Assembly (NCBI GenBank): GCA_001795385.1 | Contig: MGOU01000043.1 | Location: 1-59,934 of the forward strand | Direction: 5' to 3' | DNA length: 59,934 nucleotides | DNA from: Clostridiales bacterium GWD2_32_19 | GTDB lineage: Bacteria > Bacillota > Clostridia > Lachnospirales > UBA12420 | Shown here: piece by piece, positions 1 through 9,289 of the stretch | Layout: each line of letters starts with the position of its first letter | Numbering within the stretch: position 1 is the first letter of the stretch | Made by a program: the position numbers and the translations under genes | The notes under the pieces: generated by a model | What the model saw: only the letters and a program-made list of their open reading frames with translations | The model's database searches: none | What the model was told of the DNA's origin: nothing

Positions 1-166
1 AAAGCCTCCAGCGGGGGTTTGGGGGAGAAAATACTTTTTGTTTCTTTTTGGTATGTCAAAAAGAAAATAACTGTATTTAATATATAAAACAATAGTGTAT
101 TTACTTTTTTTCAAAAAAAAGGTAACAAAAAAACTAAACCCCCTAACCCCCATCCTTGGGTGACTA

Positions 167-220
167 GCCGCAAGAACTCGTGCGTTTCGCATGAGCTACA
201 CTTACTCAAACAGTTTGCGG
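167..220. repeat. REP-like palindromic sequence
   Basis: This is a nested inverted repeat. The outer arms are CCGCAA (168-173) and TTTGCGG (214-220). The inner arms are CTCGTGCG (177-184) and CGCATGAG (188-195), which pair with one G-U. It is more GC-rich than its surroundings, as is usual for interspersed intergenic palindromes. No second copy was seen in the window, so calling it a repeat family is inference. Confidence 0.4.
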
Positions 221-496
221 ATTAGGAGAAAAGATAATTTAATTTTGGATGGGGGATGTTGACGGTCTGCCCTTTCCGTTCAAGAGTACTGAACGCTGGG
301 ACATACCTATGGAGGGGATATAACGGATGTGGGGTTTTATATGTTAATTGGTATAGGATTAGTAAGAATTTGTAGGGATGGGTAAAACATGAAGGGAATC
401 GTTATAGAATGATAGGGAGAGGAGAGATATATTGTAATATATTAAAAGAAATATTTAAGTATAGTTAATAAGTTATCCGAGTAATCAACAAAATAA

Positions 497-653
497 TGTG
501 TATAAGTATAAAAAGTAGTATAAACCTACAAAATATGGGGTGTTAACATGAGTTTTGAGTAGCATATAGGTAGTAAAAATAGAGAAAATTTGTGTATAAC
601 ATGTGGATAAGGGTAGAAATACTGTGTGTAATGTGTTTATAAGATGTGTATAA
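497..653 (-). promoter_or_regulatory. Cluster of DnaA-box-like 9-mers
   Basis: Four sites match the DnaA-box form TTATMCACA on the minus strand: 497-505 (TTATACACA), 591-599 (TTATACACA), 602-610 (TTATCCACA, the perfect consensus) and 645-653 (TTATACACA). A weaker one lies at 634-642. All point the same way and an AT-rich stretch (654-722) follows. This resembles a DnaA-binding cluster or an origin-like region. No dnaA, dnaN or other origin marker gene is present, so a regulatory or titration site is equally possible. Confidence 0.55.
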
Positions 654-739
654 CAGCATATAAAACACATATATATTCATTACATAAATATTACAAAAAT
701 AACAATTATTACAGTAAATTTACAAGTTCGAAAGAACTA

Positions 740-800
740 TTGACATATAAAAACAACCTTGGTATAATCTCTCTTGTAAGTGGAAATTAACCAATGCCAC
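740..800 (+). promoter_or_regulatory. Promoter and 5' UTR hairpin of first S-layer-like gene
   Basis: TTGACA (740-745) and TATAAT (763-768) are separated by 17 bp. The leader carries AGTGG (779-783) pairing with CCAC (797-800). The same arrangement stands before the paralogous gene at 6172, with the shared leader core TGTAAGTGG followed by a CCAC arm. The ribosome site AAAGGAGG lies just upstream of the ATG at 835. The consensus promoter fits strong expression. Confidence 0.85.
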
Positions 801-834
801 GAAAATTAAAAAAATTTAAAGGAGGAATTCATTA

Positions 835-3800
835 ATGAAGAGATTAAAAAGAGCATTAGCATCGATTTTAGCAGTAGCTATGTTAGCGACAAGTATTAAT
901 GTAAGTTTCGCTGCAAGCACAAACTTTACTGATGTAGACAGCAAATATTCTACAGCAGTAACAAGATTAGCAAGTATCGACATATTAACAGGATATGAAG
1001 ATGGAACATTCAAACCAGAAGGTACTATAACAAGAGCAGAAGCTGCAGCGGTTATGGTAAGAATGTTAGGAAAAGAAAAATTAGCTGGTTATTCAGCAGG
1101 TTTAACACAATTTTCTGATATGACAGGACACTGGGCAAACGGTTATGTAAACGTAGCTGCAGGTGCTGGACTAGTTAAAGGATATGAAGACGGAACATAC
1201 AAACCAGACGCACAAGTAACTTATGCAGAAACAGTTACAATGATGGTTAGAGCATTAGGAGCAGGAGAAGCAGTTGGAGCACAAGGAGTATGGCCAAACA
1301 ACTACTTAAACTTTGCACTAGTAGAAGGTTTAACTGATGATGTAGCAGTAGTACCTAACGCACCAGCAGTAAGAGGGGATGTAGCTATAATGGCTAACAC
1401 AACTCTTGATGCACAATTATGGGAAGCAACAGGGTACAATACTGACGGAACTAGAACTTATGCAAAATATGACGATAAAGATTCTAGCGACGAGATTATA
1501 GAGAAAACATTATTTACAGAAAAACTTGAATTAACAAAACTTACAATGAAAACTATAACAGCTAAATTGGGCGAAGGTACATTAGATGTTGATCAATTCA
1601 AAGCTAATGGAGCAACTTATACTTTTGCTGAAAATATGGCTCAACCAGTTGTTACTGGTCTTGAAGTAGATTTATGGCTTAACGATGACAACGATGTTGT
1701 TATGGTACAAATAGCAGAAGATTCTAAACAAGAATTAGTTTCATTCGTTGATGTGACTGATGTAGCAGCTGATACAATCAAAGTTAAATTAGCTAACGGA
1801 GACGAAGAAAAATATGATTTAGCAGATGTAGTTGGTTACTCTTTAGATGGAGAAACAGCGGTTAAAGCTGATATCGACGAAGAGTTAGACTTACAAGGTA
1901 AATTAATATTAGATGAAGATAATGAAGTAGCAGTTGTACACGCTACAGAATTTACAGAGTACATGATAGTTGATGAAATTGACATCGACGAAGAAGATGT
2001 AACTATAGATCCAGATAGTGATATAAGAACATCTTCAGCATCACTTACTTATGATACTGATGAAGATGTAACTTACATCTACGATGCTAAGGGAAAAACT
2101 CTTACATTTGCAGATATCAAAGCAGGGGATGCAGTAGTATACACTACAAATGAAGAGTATATAATGGTTCTTGAAAAAGAAGCTATAGAAGGAACAGTTG
2201 ATGGAGACGATACAGGAGTAATCGAAATCGACGGAACAGAATATGATATAAGCCCTAACTTTACTGTTAACGTTAACGTTGATGATGAAGTAGCAGCATA
2301 TTTAGATGCTATGGGTCAAGTAGTATTCGTTGACGAATTAACATCAGCAGGAGCAACAGGTGATTATGGTATAATCGTTGACTTCTATTCATTAGAAGGA
2401 GACAGAGATAAAACTGAAGCTAAAATAGAAATATTAGACTTAGCGACAGGAGAACCAACAGGAATGAAGATATTTGATGCTGAAGAAACTGATGAAGAAA
2501 TATTCAGTGACAAAACTGTAGCAGTACCAGTAGTTTACGACTTCTACGAAACAGCAGACGGAACGGATTTAGACGCAATAGCTGAGGAATTTGATGAAAC
2601 AGTTGTTACAGCAAACTTAGTAGGAAAAGTTGTTAAATATGAAGTACAAGATACTAAAATAGTAATATATGATGTTGATACTACAGAAGTTTCTGTTGGT
2701 ACAGCAGGAATAGATGTAAGTGTAGAAAAATTCACTGTAGCAGCAGGTGGAGTAAATGACGGAACATACTATGTAAATGGTGAAGAAGTTGTTGTTTACG
2801 ACGCTGATAAATTAGATGGTGACGGAATATTAGAAGTAGATAAAGTTAGCTGGTCAACTTTAGAAGATCAGTCAGAAGCAGTAGTTTTAGTAGAAATAGA
2901 TGATGATAATGATGAAGCTAAATTTGTTTACTTCACAGATAAACTTGATTCACTTGTAAAAACAAATGATGATGCTATGGGTATAATAGTTGATGCAAGA
3001 GAAATAACAAGTAATGATGTTAAATTATCAGTGTTAGCTTTAGACGGTACAACATTAACATTATATGTTGACGAAGATGACTGGTCTGATGTAGATGCTT
3101 TATTAGCAGGAACAGGATATAATAGTTTTGAAGGAGCTTTAATATCTTATGGAGCTAAAGATGCAGACTATATAACTAAAGATGATATAACAGTAGAAGG
3201 ATTTGCAGCATTAGAAAAATCAAAATTATATGAATTAAATGATAGAGGCGAATATGAATTCTTAGCTGATCCAAATGGAGAAGTTAAAGTTAGTGGATTC
3301 GCAAATGTATTAGTATTAAACGCTGATATAACACCAGAAGTAACAGGAGTAGTAGGAGTAACAGAAGTAAAAGGTGTATATTCAGTAGACATTACAACAA
3401 ACATTGCAATTGGTGATACAATTACAATAGCTGGAAAAACTTTAACAGCAGTAGCAGCAACACCAGTTGTTGGTACATCATTTGTACCAGGTGTAGACGC
3501 TGATGCAACTAGAACAGAAATATTAGCAGCATTAGTAGGATTTATGCCAACAAACTATACTGTAACAGCGGATGGTGTAGATGCTAGTACATTAGTTTTA
3601 ACACAAACTAATGCTAATCTTACAGCACCAACAGTAACTACAGTAGGTACAGGAGTAGTTGGAGTAGTAACACAAGTTACACTACCAGTATTACCAGTAA
3701 CAGCAGTAACAGCAGTAGCATTCAATGCTAAAGACTTAGAAGTAGCTGAATTATCAGCTATAGAAACTGCTAAAGATACATTAACAACATTTGCAGCTTC

Positions 3801-3933
3801 AGAAACAGCAAAAGATACAACAGTTTACTATTATTCAGTAAAAACTAATGATGATGGTGAACTAGTAGATTTAACTGAAGATGGAACAGATGATGCAGTA
3901 GTTGTAATAATATTTGACAAAGACCAATTCTAG
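835..3933 (+). CDS. SLH-domain surface protein (probable S-layer protein), 1032 aa
   Basis: The N-terminus is a Sec signal peptide (basic MKRLKRAL, hydrophobic core, likely cleavage after VSFA near residue 26). SLH modules follow: one at about 29-75 (FTDV, then GYEDGTFKPEGTITRAE) and one at about 93-142 (FSDM, then GYEDGTYKPDAQVTYAE). A third, weak module at about 150-195 is marked by VRGDVAIMAN. SLH modules bind pyruvylated secondary wall polymer, so the protein should be held non-covalently on the wall. The remaining 800 or so residues are acidic, rich in Thr, Val, Asp and Glu, and probably beta-rich with Ig-like repeats. A Thr/Val-rich stretch from about residue 840 resembles a domain of the second paralogue at 6172-9240. 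Length, acidity, a strong promoter and a strong terminator suggest an abundant S-layer-type protein. The exact outer-layer role is inference. Confidence 0.88.
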   Translation: MKRLKRALASILAVAMLATSINVSFAASTNFTDVDSKYSTAVTRLASIDILTGYEDGTFKPEGTITRAEAAAVMVRMLGKEKLAGYSAGLTQFSDMTGHWANGYVNVAAGAGLVKGYEDGTYKPDAQVTYAETVTMMVRALGAGEAVGAQGVWPNNYLNFALVEGLTDDVAVVPNAPAVRGDVAIMANTTLDAQLWEATGYNTDGTRTYAKYDDKDSSDEIIEKTLFTEKLELTKLTMKTITAKLGEGTLDVDQFKANGATYTFAENMAQPVVTGLEVDLWLNDDNDVVMVQIAEDSKQELVSFVDVTDVAADTIKVKLANGDEEKYDLADVVGYSLDGETAVKADIDEELDLQGKLILDEDNEVAVVHATEFTEYMIVDEIDIDEEDVTIDPDSDIRTSSASLTYDTDEDVTYIYDAKGKTLTFADIKAGDAVVYTTNEEYIMVLEKEAIEGTVDGDDTGVIEIDGTEYDISPNFTVNVNVDDEVAAYLDAMGQVVFVDELTSAGATGDYGIIVDFYSLEGDRDKTEAKIEILDLATGEPTGMKIFDAEETDEEIFSDKTVAVPVVYDFYETADGTDLDAIAEEFDETVVTANLVGKVVKYEVQDTKIVIYDVDTTEVSVGTAGIDVSVEKFTVAAGGVNDGTYYVNGEEVVVYDADKLDGDGILEVDKVSWSTLEDQSEAVVLVEIDDDNDEAKFVYFTDKLDSLVKTNDDAMGIIVDAREITSNDVKLSVLALDGTTLTLYVDEDDWSDVDALLAGTGYNSFEGALISYGAKDADYITKDDITVEGFAALEKSKLYELNDRGEYEFLADPNGEVKVSGFANVLVLNADITPEVTGVVGVTEVKGVYSVDITTNIAIGDTITIAGKTLTAVAATPVVGTSFVPGVDADATRTEILAALVGFMPTNYTVTADGVDASTLVLTQTNANLTAPTVTTVGTGVVGVVTQVTLPVLPVTAVTAVAFNAKDLEVAELSAIETAKDTLTTFAASETAKDTTVYYYSVKTNDDGELVDLTEDGTDDAVVVIIFDKDQF

Positions 3934-3962
3934 AATTAACATAATATAAACAAACTACAGAG

Positions 3963-3986
3963 AGAACCCTTCGGGGTTCTTTTTGC
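3963..3986 (+). terminator. Intrinsic terminator of SLH gene 1
   Basis: AGAACCC, a TTCG tetraloop, GGGTTCT and then a T run. This is a compact stable hairpin 29 bp after the stop codon of the 835-3933 gene. Confidence 0.93.
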
Positions 3987-4211
3987 TATGCACATAATTA
4001 ATCTCTTAGGGTCCAATTTCCTGTCTGCTGCCACATATAAAGCGTCCGTGGTCATATTCGACAATTGGATATGTGCAAATATATAATATCAGAGAGTGAT
4101 ATTATTTAAGAATACTAGATCCTTTAAAATAAAACAGTATAATATGTAGATACTAAAGATAAAAATAGTAAAGGAGTAACATAGTGAGATATAAACGAGG
4201 AGGGGATACTG

Positions 4212-4394
4212 ATGGGGAAATATGAGATGATAATATATTGGAGTGAAGAGGATGAATCATATGTAGCAGAAGTCCCAGAATTATCGGGCTGTATGGCGGA
4301 TGGAAAAACATATAAGGATGCAGTAGAAAATGTAGAAATAGTTATGAAGGAATGGATCGAAATAGCAAAAACTATGGGAAGAGATATACCCTAA
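4212..4394 (+). CDS. HicB-like antitoxin family protein, 60 aa, without HicA
   Basis: This small protein has the HicB-type partial RNase H fold pattern: a Tyr-rich first strand, then EEDESYVAEVPELSGCMADG, then KDAVENVEIVMKEWIE. HicB normally neutralises the mRNA interferase HicA, encoded next to it. No HicA-like frame is present on either side, and the usual C-terminal DNA-binding domain is missing; 60 aa fits the minimal form. The ribosome site GAGGAGGGG precedes the ATG. It may be an orphan antitoxin, a leftover of a lost pair, or a stand-alone family member. Confidence 0.75.
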   Translation: MGKYEMIIYWSEEDESYVAEVPELSGCMADGKTYKDAVENVEIVMKEWIEIAKTMGRDIP

Positions 4395-4425
4395 ATAGGT
4401 TTACAAATGGGTTGTTATATTTAGA

Positions 4426-4512
4426 GAGATTGCTTCGTACACCCTCCCAGAGGACCCCTATGTTCTAGGTTTGCACAATACACAAACCAAGTCTTAGGAT
4501 GTCCGAATGACA
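4426..4512. repeat. Interspersed repeat, long form, copy 1
   Basis: This is about 90% identical over its length to 12221-12304, with blocks such as TTTGCACAATACACAAACC and AAGTCTTAGGATGTC shared exactly. Its ends (GAGATTGCTTCGT and CGAATGACA) match the reverse complement of the short repeat at 37792-37819. The long form therefore looks like the short palindrome with about 58 bp added in its middle. The inner part can itself form a hairpin (CCTA...GTTTG with CAAAC...TTAGG). No protein is encoded. Confidence 0.85.
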
Positions 4513-4551
4513 GGGTGGGAGAAGGGACAAATACTTACCTCAGAACTGTAA

Positions 4552-4616
4552 TAATTTATTATATAATAGTTCAAAATTATATTGATAAAAGTTTTAAACT
4601 ATTATATAATAAATTA
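4552..4616. repeat. Perfect 20-bp inverted repeat
   Basis: The left arm 4552-4571 (TAATTTATTATATAATAGTT) is exactly complementary to the right arm 4597-4616, with a 25-nt loop. There is no adjacent T run beyond the arm, so it is not a simple terminator. It sits 120 bp upstream of the lipoprotein gene at 4739. It could be an operator, a stabilising RNA hairpin or a cruciform. Confidence 0.7.
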
Positions 4617-4738
4617 AGATAATATAAGAATTCAGTGGATAAGATGGTTTTTAAAAATAAAGCTATAATATCCGACTCTAAATGGAAACATTGTTAAAAT
4701 AACAAACATATTTTATATACCTAGGAGGTAGTTTACAG

Positions 4739-5761
4739 ATGAAAAGGATGACTTTAGGGGCTTTATTAGTATTTATAATATTATTTAATATTGGTTGTAG
4801 TAGGGCAGAGGAAGGGATAGGGACACACATTAAAGTGGTGTTAGATGGACAAGAAGTGGTGTTTGAAGATCAGCAGCCAGTTATAGTAGAAGGTAGAACT
4901 TTGGTTCCAGTTAGAAAGATATTTGAGATGCTAGGGTTTACGGTAGAATGGGATGGGAAGAACAAAAAGATAACAGGCGAAAAAGTAGGAAAAAGAGTAG
5001 AGTTATACATAAATAACGAAAAATCAAATGTAAATGGCCAAGAAGTAGAGTTAGATGTATCAGCGAAGATAATAAATAATAGAACTATGGTGCCACTAAG
5101 ATTTATAGTTGAAACTTGTGATAAGGCCGTTAATTATAAAGAAGAATCGAAAACAGTGGTGATTAATATAGAGTCATATGTGGATTTTGATTTGATTAAA
5201 TCAGATCATCTAGTATATATGAATGGTAAGAAGATTGATTTTAAAAATGTATTTACAACGAGTGATACTGAACAAAAATTATATATATCTTTAAAAGAAC
5301 TTGCGACAGCTTCTAATGAGCAAATATTCGTTGATGATAAAAACAAAAGTGTAAAGATGAGTATTTATAAAACAGAAATTACAGTTCAAGATAAAAGCAA
5401 AACGGCAATTGTTAAAACGCCTTTAGAAACATATTATATTAATTCAAATAGTGCATGTACTACTTTTGGAGATGAGGTTTTAGTTCCAATTGATATGTTT
5501 GTGGGCATATATCAACCACATATACAAAATAGTAGTATATATTTTTTTAATGATTTATTAGGTAGTATTATGTTAAAAGGTGAGAGATATTATTATGATA
5601 GTAAAGAAAGTAAATCAATTGATAGTATAGAAGGTAAAGTTGTAGGATATACAAATAATGGAATGGAGATTTGGAAAGAAGATTTGGGAGGACGTATTTA
5701 TGTATATAATGGCGAACTCTTTTATCAGTATACTCAAGATATGATAGATATAGCTAGCTAG
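4739..5761 (+). CDS. Copper amine oxidase N-terminal-domain lipoprotein, 340 aa
   Basis: The signal peptide ends in a lipobox-like FNIGC (Cys20), predicting a lipid-anchored extracellular protein, although the -3 position is not a typical Leu. Residues about 30-135 form a copper-amine-oxidase-N1-like module, with the signatures VEGRTLVPVRKIFEMLGF and NNRTMVPLRFIVE. These modules occur alone in many clostridial surface proteins and do not imply amine oxidase activity; the catalytic domain is absent. The C-terminal 200 residues are unassigned. Ribosome site TAGGAGGT lies 9 bp before the ATG. The gene stands alone between two S-layer-like genes, so a wall-related role is plausible but unproved. 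Confidence 0.8.
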   Translation: MKRMTLGALLVFIILFNIGCSRAEEGIGTHIKVVLDGQEVVFEDQQPVIVEGRTLVPVRKIFEMLGFTVEWDGKNKKITGEKVGKRVELYINNEKSNVNGQEVELDVSAKIINNRTMVPLRFIVETCDKAVNYKEESKTVVINIESYVDFDLIKSDHLVYMNGKKIDFKNVFTTSDTEQKLYISLKELATASNEQIFVDDKNKSVKMSIYKTEITVQDKSKTAIVKTPLETYYINSNSACTTFGDEVLVPIDMFVGIYQPHIQNSSIYFFNDLLGSIMLKGERYYYDSKESKSIDSIEGKVVGYTNNGMEIWKEDLGGRIYVYNGELFYQYTQDMIDIAS

Positions 5762-5809
5762 TGATATGTATTTAAATTAAGGCAGATGAGTGGGAGAGTA
5801 TTAATAATT

Positions 5810-5842
5810 TGGGATAGCATTGCGATGCTGTCTCTTTTATTT
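5810..5842 (+). terminator. Intrinsic terminator after CuAO-N gene
   Basis: GATAGCAT, loop TGCG, ATGCTGTC (one G-U pair), followed by TCTTTTATTT. It lies about 50 bp after the stop codon. Confidence 0.75.
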
Positions 5843-6073
5843 GCTATTTAAGTCTTATTTTTTTGTAATTGCGTTAGTGTCTTGTGAAGAATGAACGATT
5901 TTTGGAGTAAATAGATAATGATTATATAGAAGGAAGTATGTTAGGTTTAACTTTGACAATATCGGAACTCAATGTCAGAGCTGGCTCAGCGCAAATTGCC
6001 TAAATACCCCATTATTACAGGGTTACAGAAACTTTACGGTATTTACGTGTAGATTACAGGTTGGGCGTTTATA

Positions 6074-6134
6074 TTGACACTTATCATCTCTGGTGTTATA
6101 ATTACGAATGTAAGTGGGAATCAATCAAACCACT
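6074..6134 (+). promoter_or_regulatory. Promoter and 5' UTR hairpin of second S-layer-like gene
   Basis: TTGACA (6074-6079) and TATAAT (6097-6102) have a 17-bp spacer. The leader hairpin pairs AGTGG (6113-6117) with CCACT (6130-6134). It parallels 740-800 in both layout and sequence. The ribosome site AGAAGGGGG follows. The remainder of 5843-6073 shows no gene. Confidence 0.85.
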
Positions 6135-6171
6135 AAAAATAAAATATAATCTCTAGAAGGGGGATATTTGA

Positions 6172-9100
6172 ATGAAAAGTTTAAAAAGAACATTAGCATC
6201 AATATTAACAGTAGTAATGATGGCAACAAGTATTAACTTATCATTTGCTGCTAGCACAAATTTTACTGACGTAGACAGCAATAGTTCTACAGCGGTAAAC
6301 AGATTATCAAGTATAGATATTATTGAAGGTTACGAAGATGGAACATTCAAACCAGAAGGAACTATTACAAGAGCAGAAGCAGCAGCAGTAATGGTTAGAA
6401 TGTTAGGAAAAGAAAGTTTAGCAAGTTATTCAACAGGTTTAGCACAATTTAATGATATGACTTCAGCTCACTGGGCAAACGGTTATGTAAACGTAGCAGC
6501 TAGTGCAGGAATTATCAAAGGATATCCAGATGGTTCATTTGGAGCAGAAAACAAAGTAACTTATGCTGAAATCGTTACAATGATGGTTAGAGCATTAGGA
6601 GCAGGAGAAGCAGTAGGGGCGAGTGGTACATGGCCAACAAATTATTTAAACTTTGCTTTAATAGAAGGTTTAACTGATAATGTAGCTATAATACCAAATG
6701 CACCAGCAACAAGAGGGAATGTAGCTATAATGGCTAACGAAACTTTAGATATACCAATGTGGAAAGCAACAGGATACAATTCTGATGGAACAAGAACATT
6801 TGAAAAAACAGGTTCAACTGTTAATCTTCCAGAAGAAACATTATTTATTGAAAAATTAGAATTAACAAAAGTAGAAATGACTACAGTAACAGCATCATTA
6901 GGAGTAGACGGTAAACCAGAAAAGTTTACAGCTCAAAAAGGTTCTGACCCAGCAATAGATTATACATTTGCTGATGGAATGGCTAAATCAGTATTACCAG
7001 GACAAGAAATAGATATATTCCAAAATGAAGATGGAGAAGTAGTTTCAATCCAACTTGCAAAAGATTCTAAGCAAAAAGTAGTATCATTTATGGATATTAC
7101 AAGTAATACAACATCAAAAGTAGAAGTTACATTAGCAGATGGTACTGAAAAATCATATGACTATGCAACTGTAGCATCAAATATTCTTGATGGTGTAATA
7201 GGAGCAAAAGGTTCAGCTAATGAAGATTTAGATTTAACAGGAAAAGCTATATTAGATAAAGATGGAGATGTAACTTATTTATATCTTTACAACTATGATT
7301 CAGTTTTAATAGTTGATGAAGTAAAAGTAGATGAAGACGATAATGTATATACAATAAAATCAGACTCAGATATGCCAAGAACTAATTCATCATCACTTGT
7401 ATATGATTTAGATGACGAAGTGGTATATGTAAATAATGCAACAGGTAGTTCAATATCACTTGCAGATATTAAAGCAGGAGATATGATAATGTATGCAGGA
7501 GCACAAGAAGAGTATATATTAGTATTACCAGCTAACACAGTAGAAGGAACAGTAGATGCAATAGATTCAGAATCTATTGAAGTTAATGGAACTGATTATA
7601 AGTTCAGCCCTAACTTCTCTGGTTCAGTAATAGATACACATGAAGTTGATGATTCAGTTGAATTGTATTTAGATGCTCAAGGACAAATAGCAATGCTAGA
7701 CAAAATAACTGGTTCACAATCTTCAGGTGAGTATGGTATAATCACAGATATGTATAGAGATCTTGCAGATGCAAAAGGAAACACAAATGCAAAAATAGAA
7801 TTGATGGACTTAAAATCAGGAAATACAACAGCATTGAAAGTATTTGATGCAGAAGAAACAGATGACCAAGGTATAGTATTTGCAGGGGTAGACTTCTTTG
7901 ATGGAACAAACCCAACAGCAGACGGAGAACTTGACGGCGTAGCAGGAGACCAAGCAGGAATGGACACTTATGCAGAGCTATTAGGTCAAGTAGTAAAATA
8001 CGAAATAACATCTGACAAAATAGTAATTTATGCAGTAGAAGCAGATGAAATAGCAGTAGGAAATATAACTCTTGATGTAGAAAAAGAAAAATTCACAATG
8101 GGTGCAACTAACTACTATGTAGATGGAAGCTCAGTAAAAGTATATCAAGCAGATAGTTTAGATGATGGTGTAATGCCAATTAAGAATGTGGATTGGTCAT
8201 CTCTAAAAGATCAAACAGCAGCAAAATCAGCTATAATGGTAGAATTTGATGATGATAAAGAAGTTGCTGAATATGTATTCTTTAATAACTCAGCAGAAGT
8301 ATTAGCAAAATCAAATGATGACAATGTAGGTGTAATAACAAATGTTAGAAAATTAACAGGTGGAGACTATAAAGTATCAGTAACAACAAATGAAGGTTCT
8401 AAAGATTTCTATGTAACTGAAGATGAAGCAGCAGATATAGATGCAACAGGATTTGACGCTTCAACTCTAGACTTAGATAATTCAGCAGAATGGACAAAAT
8501 TTGTAGGTATCTTAGCAACATATTCATCAGACGCTGAAGGATATGTAACTAAAGAAAATATTGAATTTGATAATAATATAAAAACAGCTAAATTCTATGA
8601 AGTAACTTCAAGAAATGAAGTTAAGATGTTAGACAATACAAATGCAAAAATAGCATATGATTCATACAAAAATATGTTCGTAGTAGAATCAGAAATAACT
8701 ACATCAGTAGCAGCAGTAGCAGCAACAGGAACAATAACATTAGTACCAGCAAACTTAGTAGATGGAGATACAGTAACAGTAAGTGGAACAACATTCACTT
8801 ATAATTCACTAGATAACACAGCAGCAAACTTTACAACAGCAGCAGATTTACAAGCTGATATCGATGCATTAGGAAATGTAGCAGCATCAGTAGTAGGAAA
8901 TGTAGTAACAGTAACAGCATCAGCAGCAGGAATAGCAGGAAATGCAATAACATTAGCAAAAACTGAAGATGCAACAAACGCAGGAGATATAACACTCACA
9001 GGTGCAACATTATCAGGCGGAATAGATGCAATCAACTTAGCAATTAAAAATATTGGAGAATCAGAAGTAACTTCAATAGTTGAAACAGATAGTGATATAA

Positions 9101-9240
9101 TAACTTATGCAGCAGCACAAACAGACGAAGCAAGTACAGTTTACTACTATGTAGTTGATATCGATAATGATGGAGACTTAGAAAACTTAAATGGATCAGA
9201 ATCAGTAACTATAATGATATTTGATTCAAGCGAATTCTAA
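6172..9240 (+). CDS. SLH-domain surface protein, paralogue of the first, 1022 aa
   Basis: The signal peptide, SLH modules and following 180 residues are close to those of the gene at 835 (for example GYEDGTFKPEGTITRAE and a WANGYVNVAA block). The middle is acidic and Thr/Val-rich and follows the first protein with many changes, which points to an old tandem-type duplication. Near residues 850-945 lies a beta-type module with GDTVTVSGTTFTYN, then NFTTAADLQADIDAL (about 886-900), then VTVTASAAG and ATLSGG. Similar modules are common in phage and other extracellular structural proteins, and one also appears in the pilin-like protein at 51944-52756. Probably an S-layer or major wall-associated protein. 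Two paralogues with similar promoters could be used together or under different conditions. Confidence 0.88.
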   Translation: MKSLKRTLASILTVVMMATSINLSFAASTNFTDVDSNSSTAVNRLSSIDIIEGYEDGTFKPEGTITRAEAAAVMVRMLGKESLASYSTGLAQFNDMTSAHWANGYVNVAASAGIIKGYPDGSFGAENKVTYAEIVTMMVRALGAGEAVGASGTWPTNYLNFALIEGLTDNVAIIPNAPATRGNVAIMANETLDIPMWKATGYNSDGTRTFEKTGSTVNLPEETLFIEKLELTKVEMTTVTASLGVDGKPEKFTAQKGSDPAIDYTFADGMAKSVLPGQEIDIFQNEDGEVVSIQLAKDSKQKVVSFMDITSNTTSKVEVTLADGTEKSYDYATVASNILDGVIGAKGSANEDLDLTGKAILDKDGDVTYLYLYNYDSVLIVDEVKVDEDDNVYTIKSDSDMPRTNSSSLVYDLDDEVVYVNNATGSSISLADIKAGDMIMYAGAQEEYILVLPANTVEGTVDAIDSESIEVNGTDYKFSPNFSGSVIDTHEVDDSVELYLDAQGQIAMLDKITGSQSSGEYGIITDMYRDLADAKGNTNAKIELMDLKSGNTTALKVFDAEETDDQGIVFAGVDFFDGTNPTADGELDGVAGDQAGMDTYAELLGQVVKYEITSDKIVIYAVEADEIAVGNITLDVEKEKFTMGATNYYVDGSSVKVYQADSLDDGVMPIKNVDWSSLKDQTAAKSAIMVEFDDDKEVAEYVFFNNSAEVLAKSNDDNVGVITNVRKLTGGDYKVSVTTNEGSKDFYVTEDEAADIDATGFDASTLDLDNSAEWTKFVGILATYSSDAEGYVTKENIEFDNNIKTAKFYEVTSRNEVKMLDNTNAKIAYDSYKNMFVVESEITTSVAAVAATGTITLVPANLVDGDTVTVSGTTFTYNSLDNTAANFTTAADLQADIDALGNVAASVVGNVVTVTASAAGIAGNAITLAKTEDATNAGDITLTGATLSGGIDAINLAIKNIGESEVTSIVETDSDIITYAAAQTDEASTVYYYVVDIDNDGDLENLNGSESVTIMIFDSSEF

Positions 9241-9261
9241 GATGAAATAAAGATGTGAAAA

Positions 9262-9288
9262 AAGAATCCTTCGGGATTCTTTTTTTTG
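9262..9288 (+). terminator. Intrinsic terminator of SLH gene 2
   Basis: AAGAATCC, TTCG loop, GGATTCTT and an eight-T run. It also marks where the opposing broken ASCH gene loses its 3' end. Confidence 0.93.
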
Positions 9289-9289
9289 T

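Larger units (their letters stand above)
1..739. other. Gene-free upstream region
   Basis: No convincing gene is present. Positions 1-160 are G/C-run and A/T-run sequence with stretches such as CCCCCTAACCCCC. A palindromic repeat lies at 167-220 and DnaA-box-like sites at 497-653; both are listed separately. Positions 654-722 are very AT-rich. The short minus-strand frame over 485-670 is dominated by the repeated DnaA-box-like sequence and has no ribosome site, so I do not call it. Confidence 0.6.

Noticed and set aside
497-653. Calling the DnaA-box cluster the chromosome origin
   Set aside because: No dnaA, dnaN, gyrB or parAB gene is present and skew cannot be judged from one window; it is reported only as a cluster.
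5843-6073. Riboswitch upstream of the second S-layer gene
   Set aside because: The region lies before the promoter and shows no known aptamer pattern.
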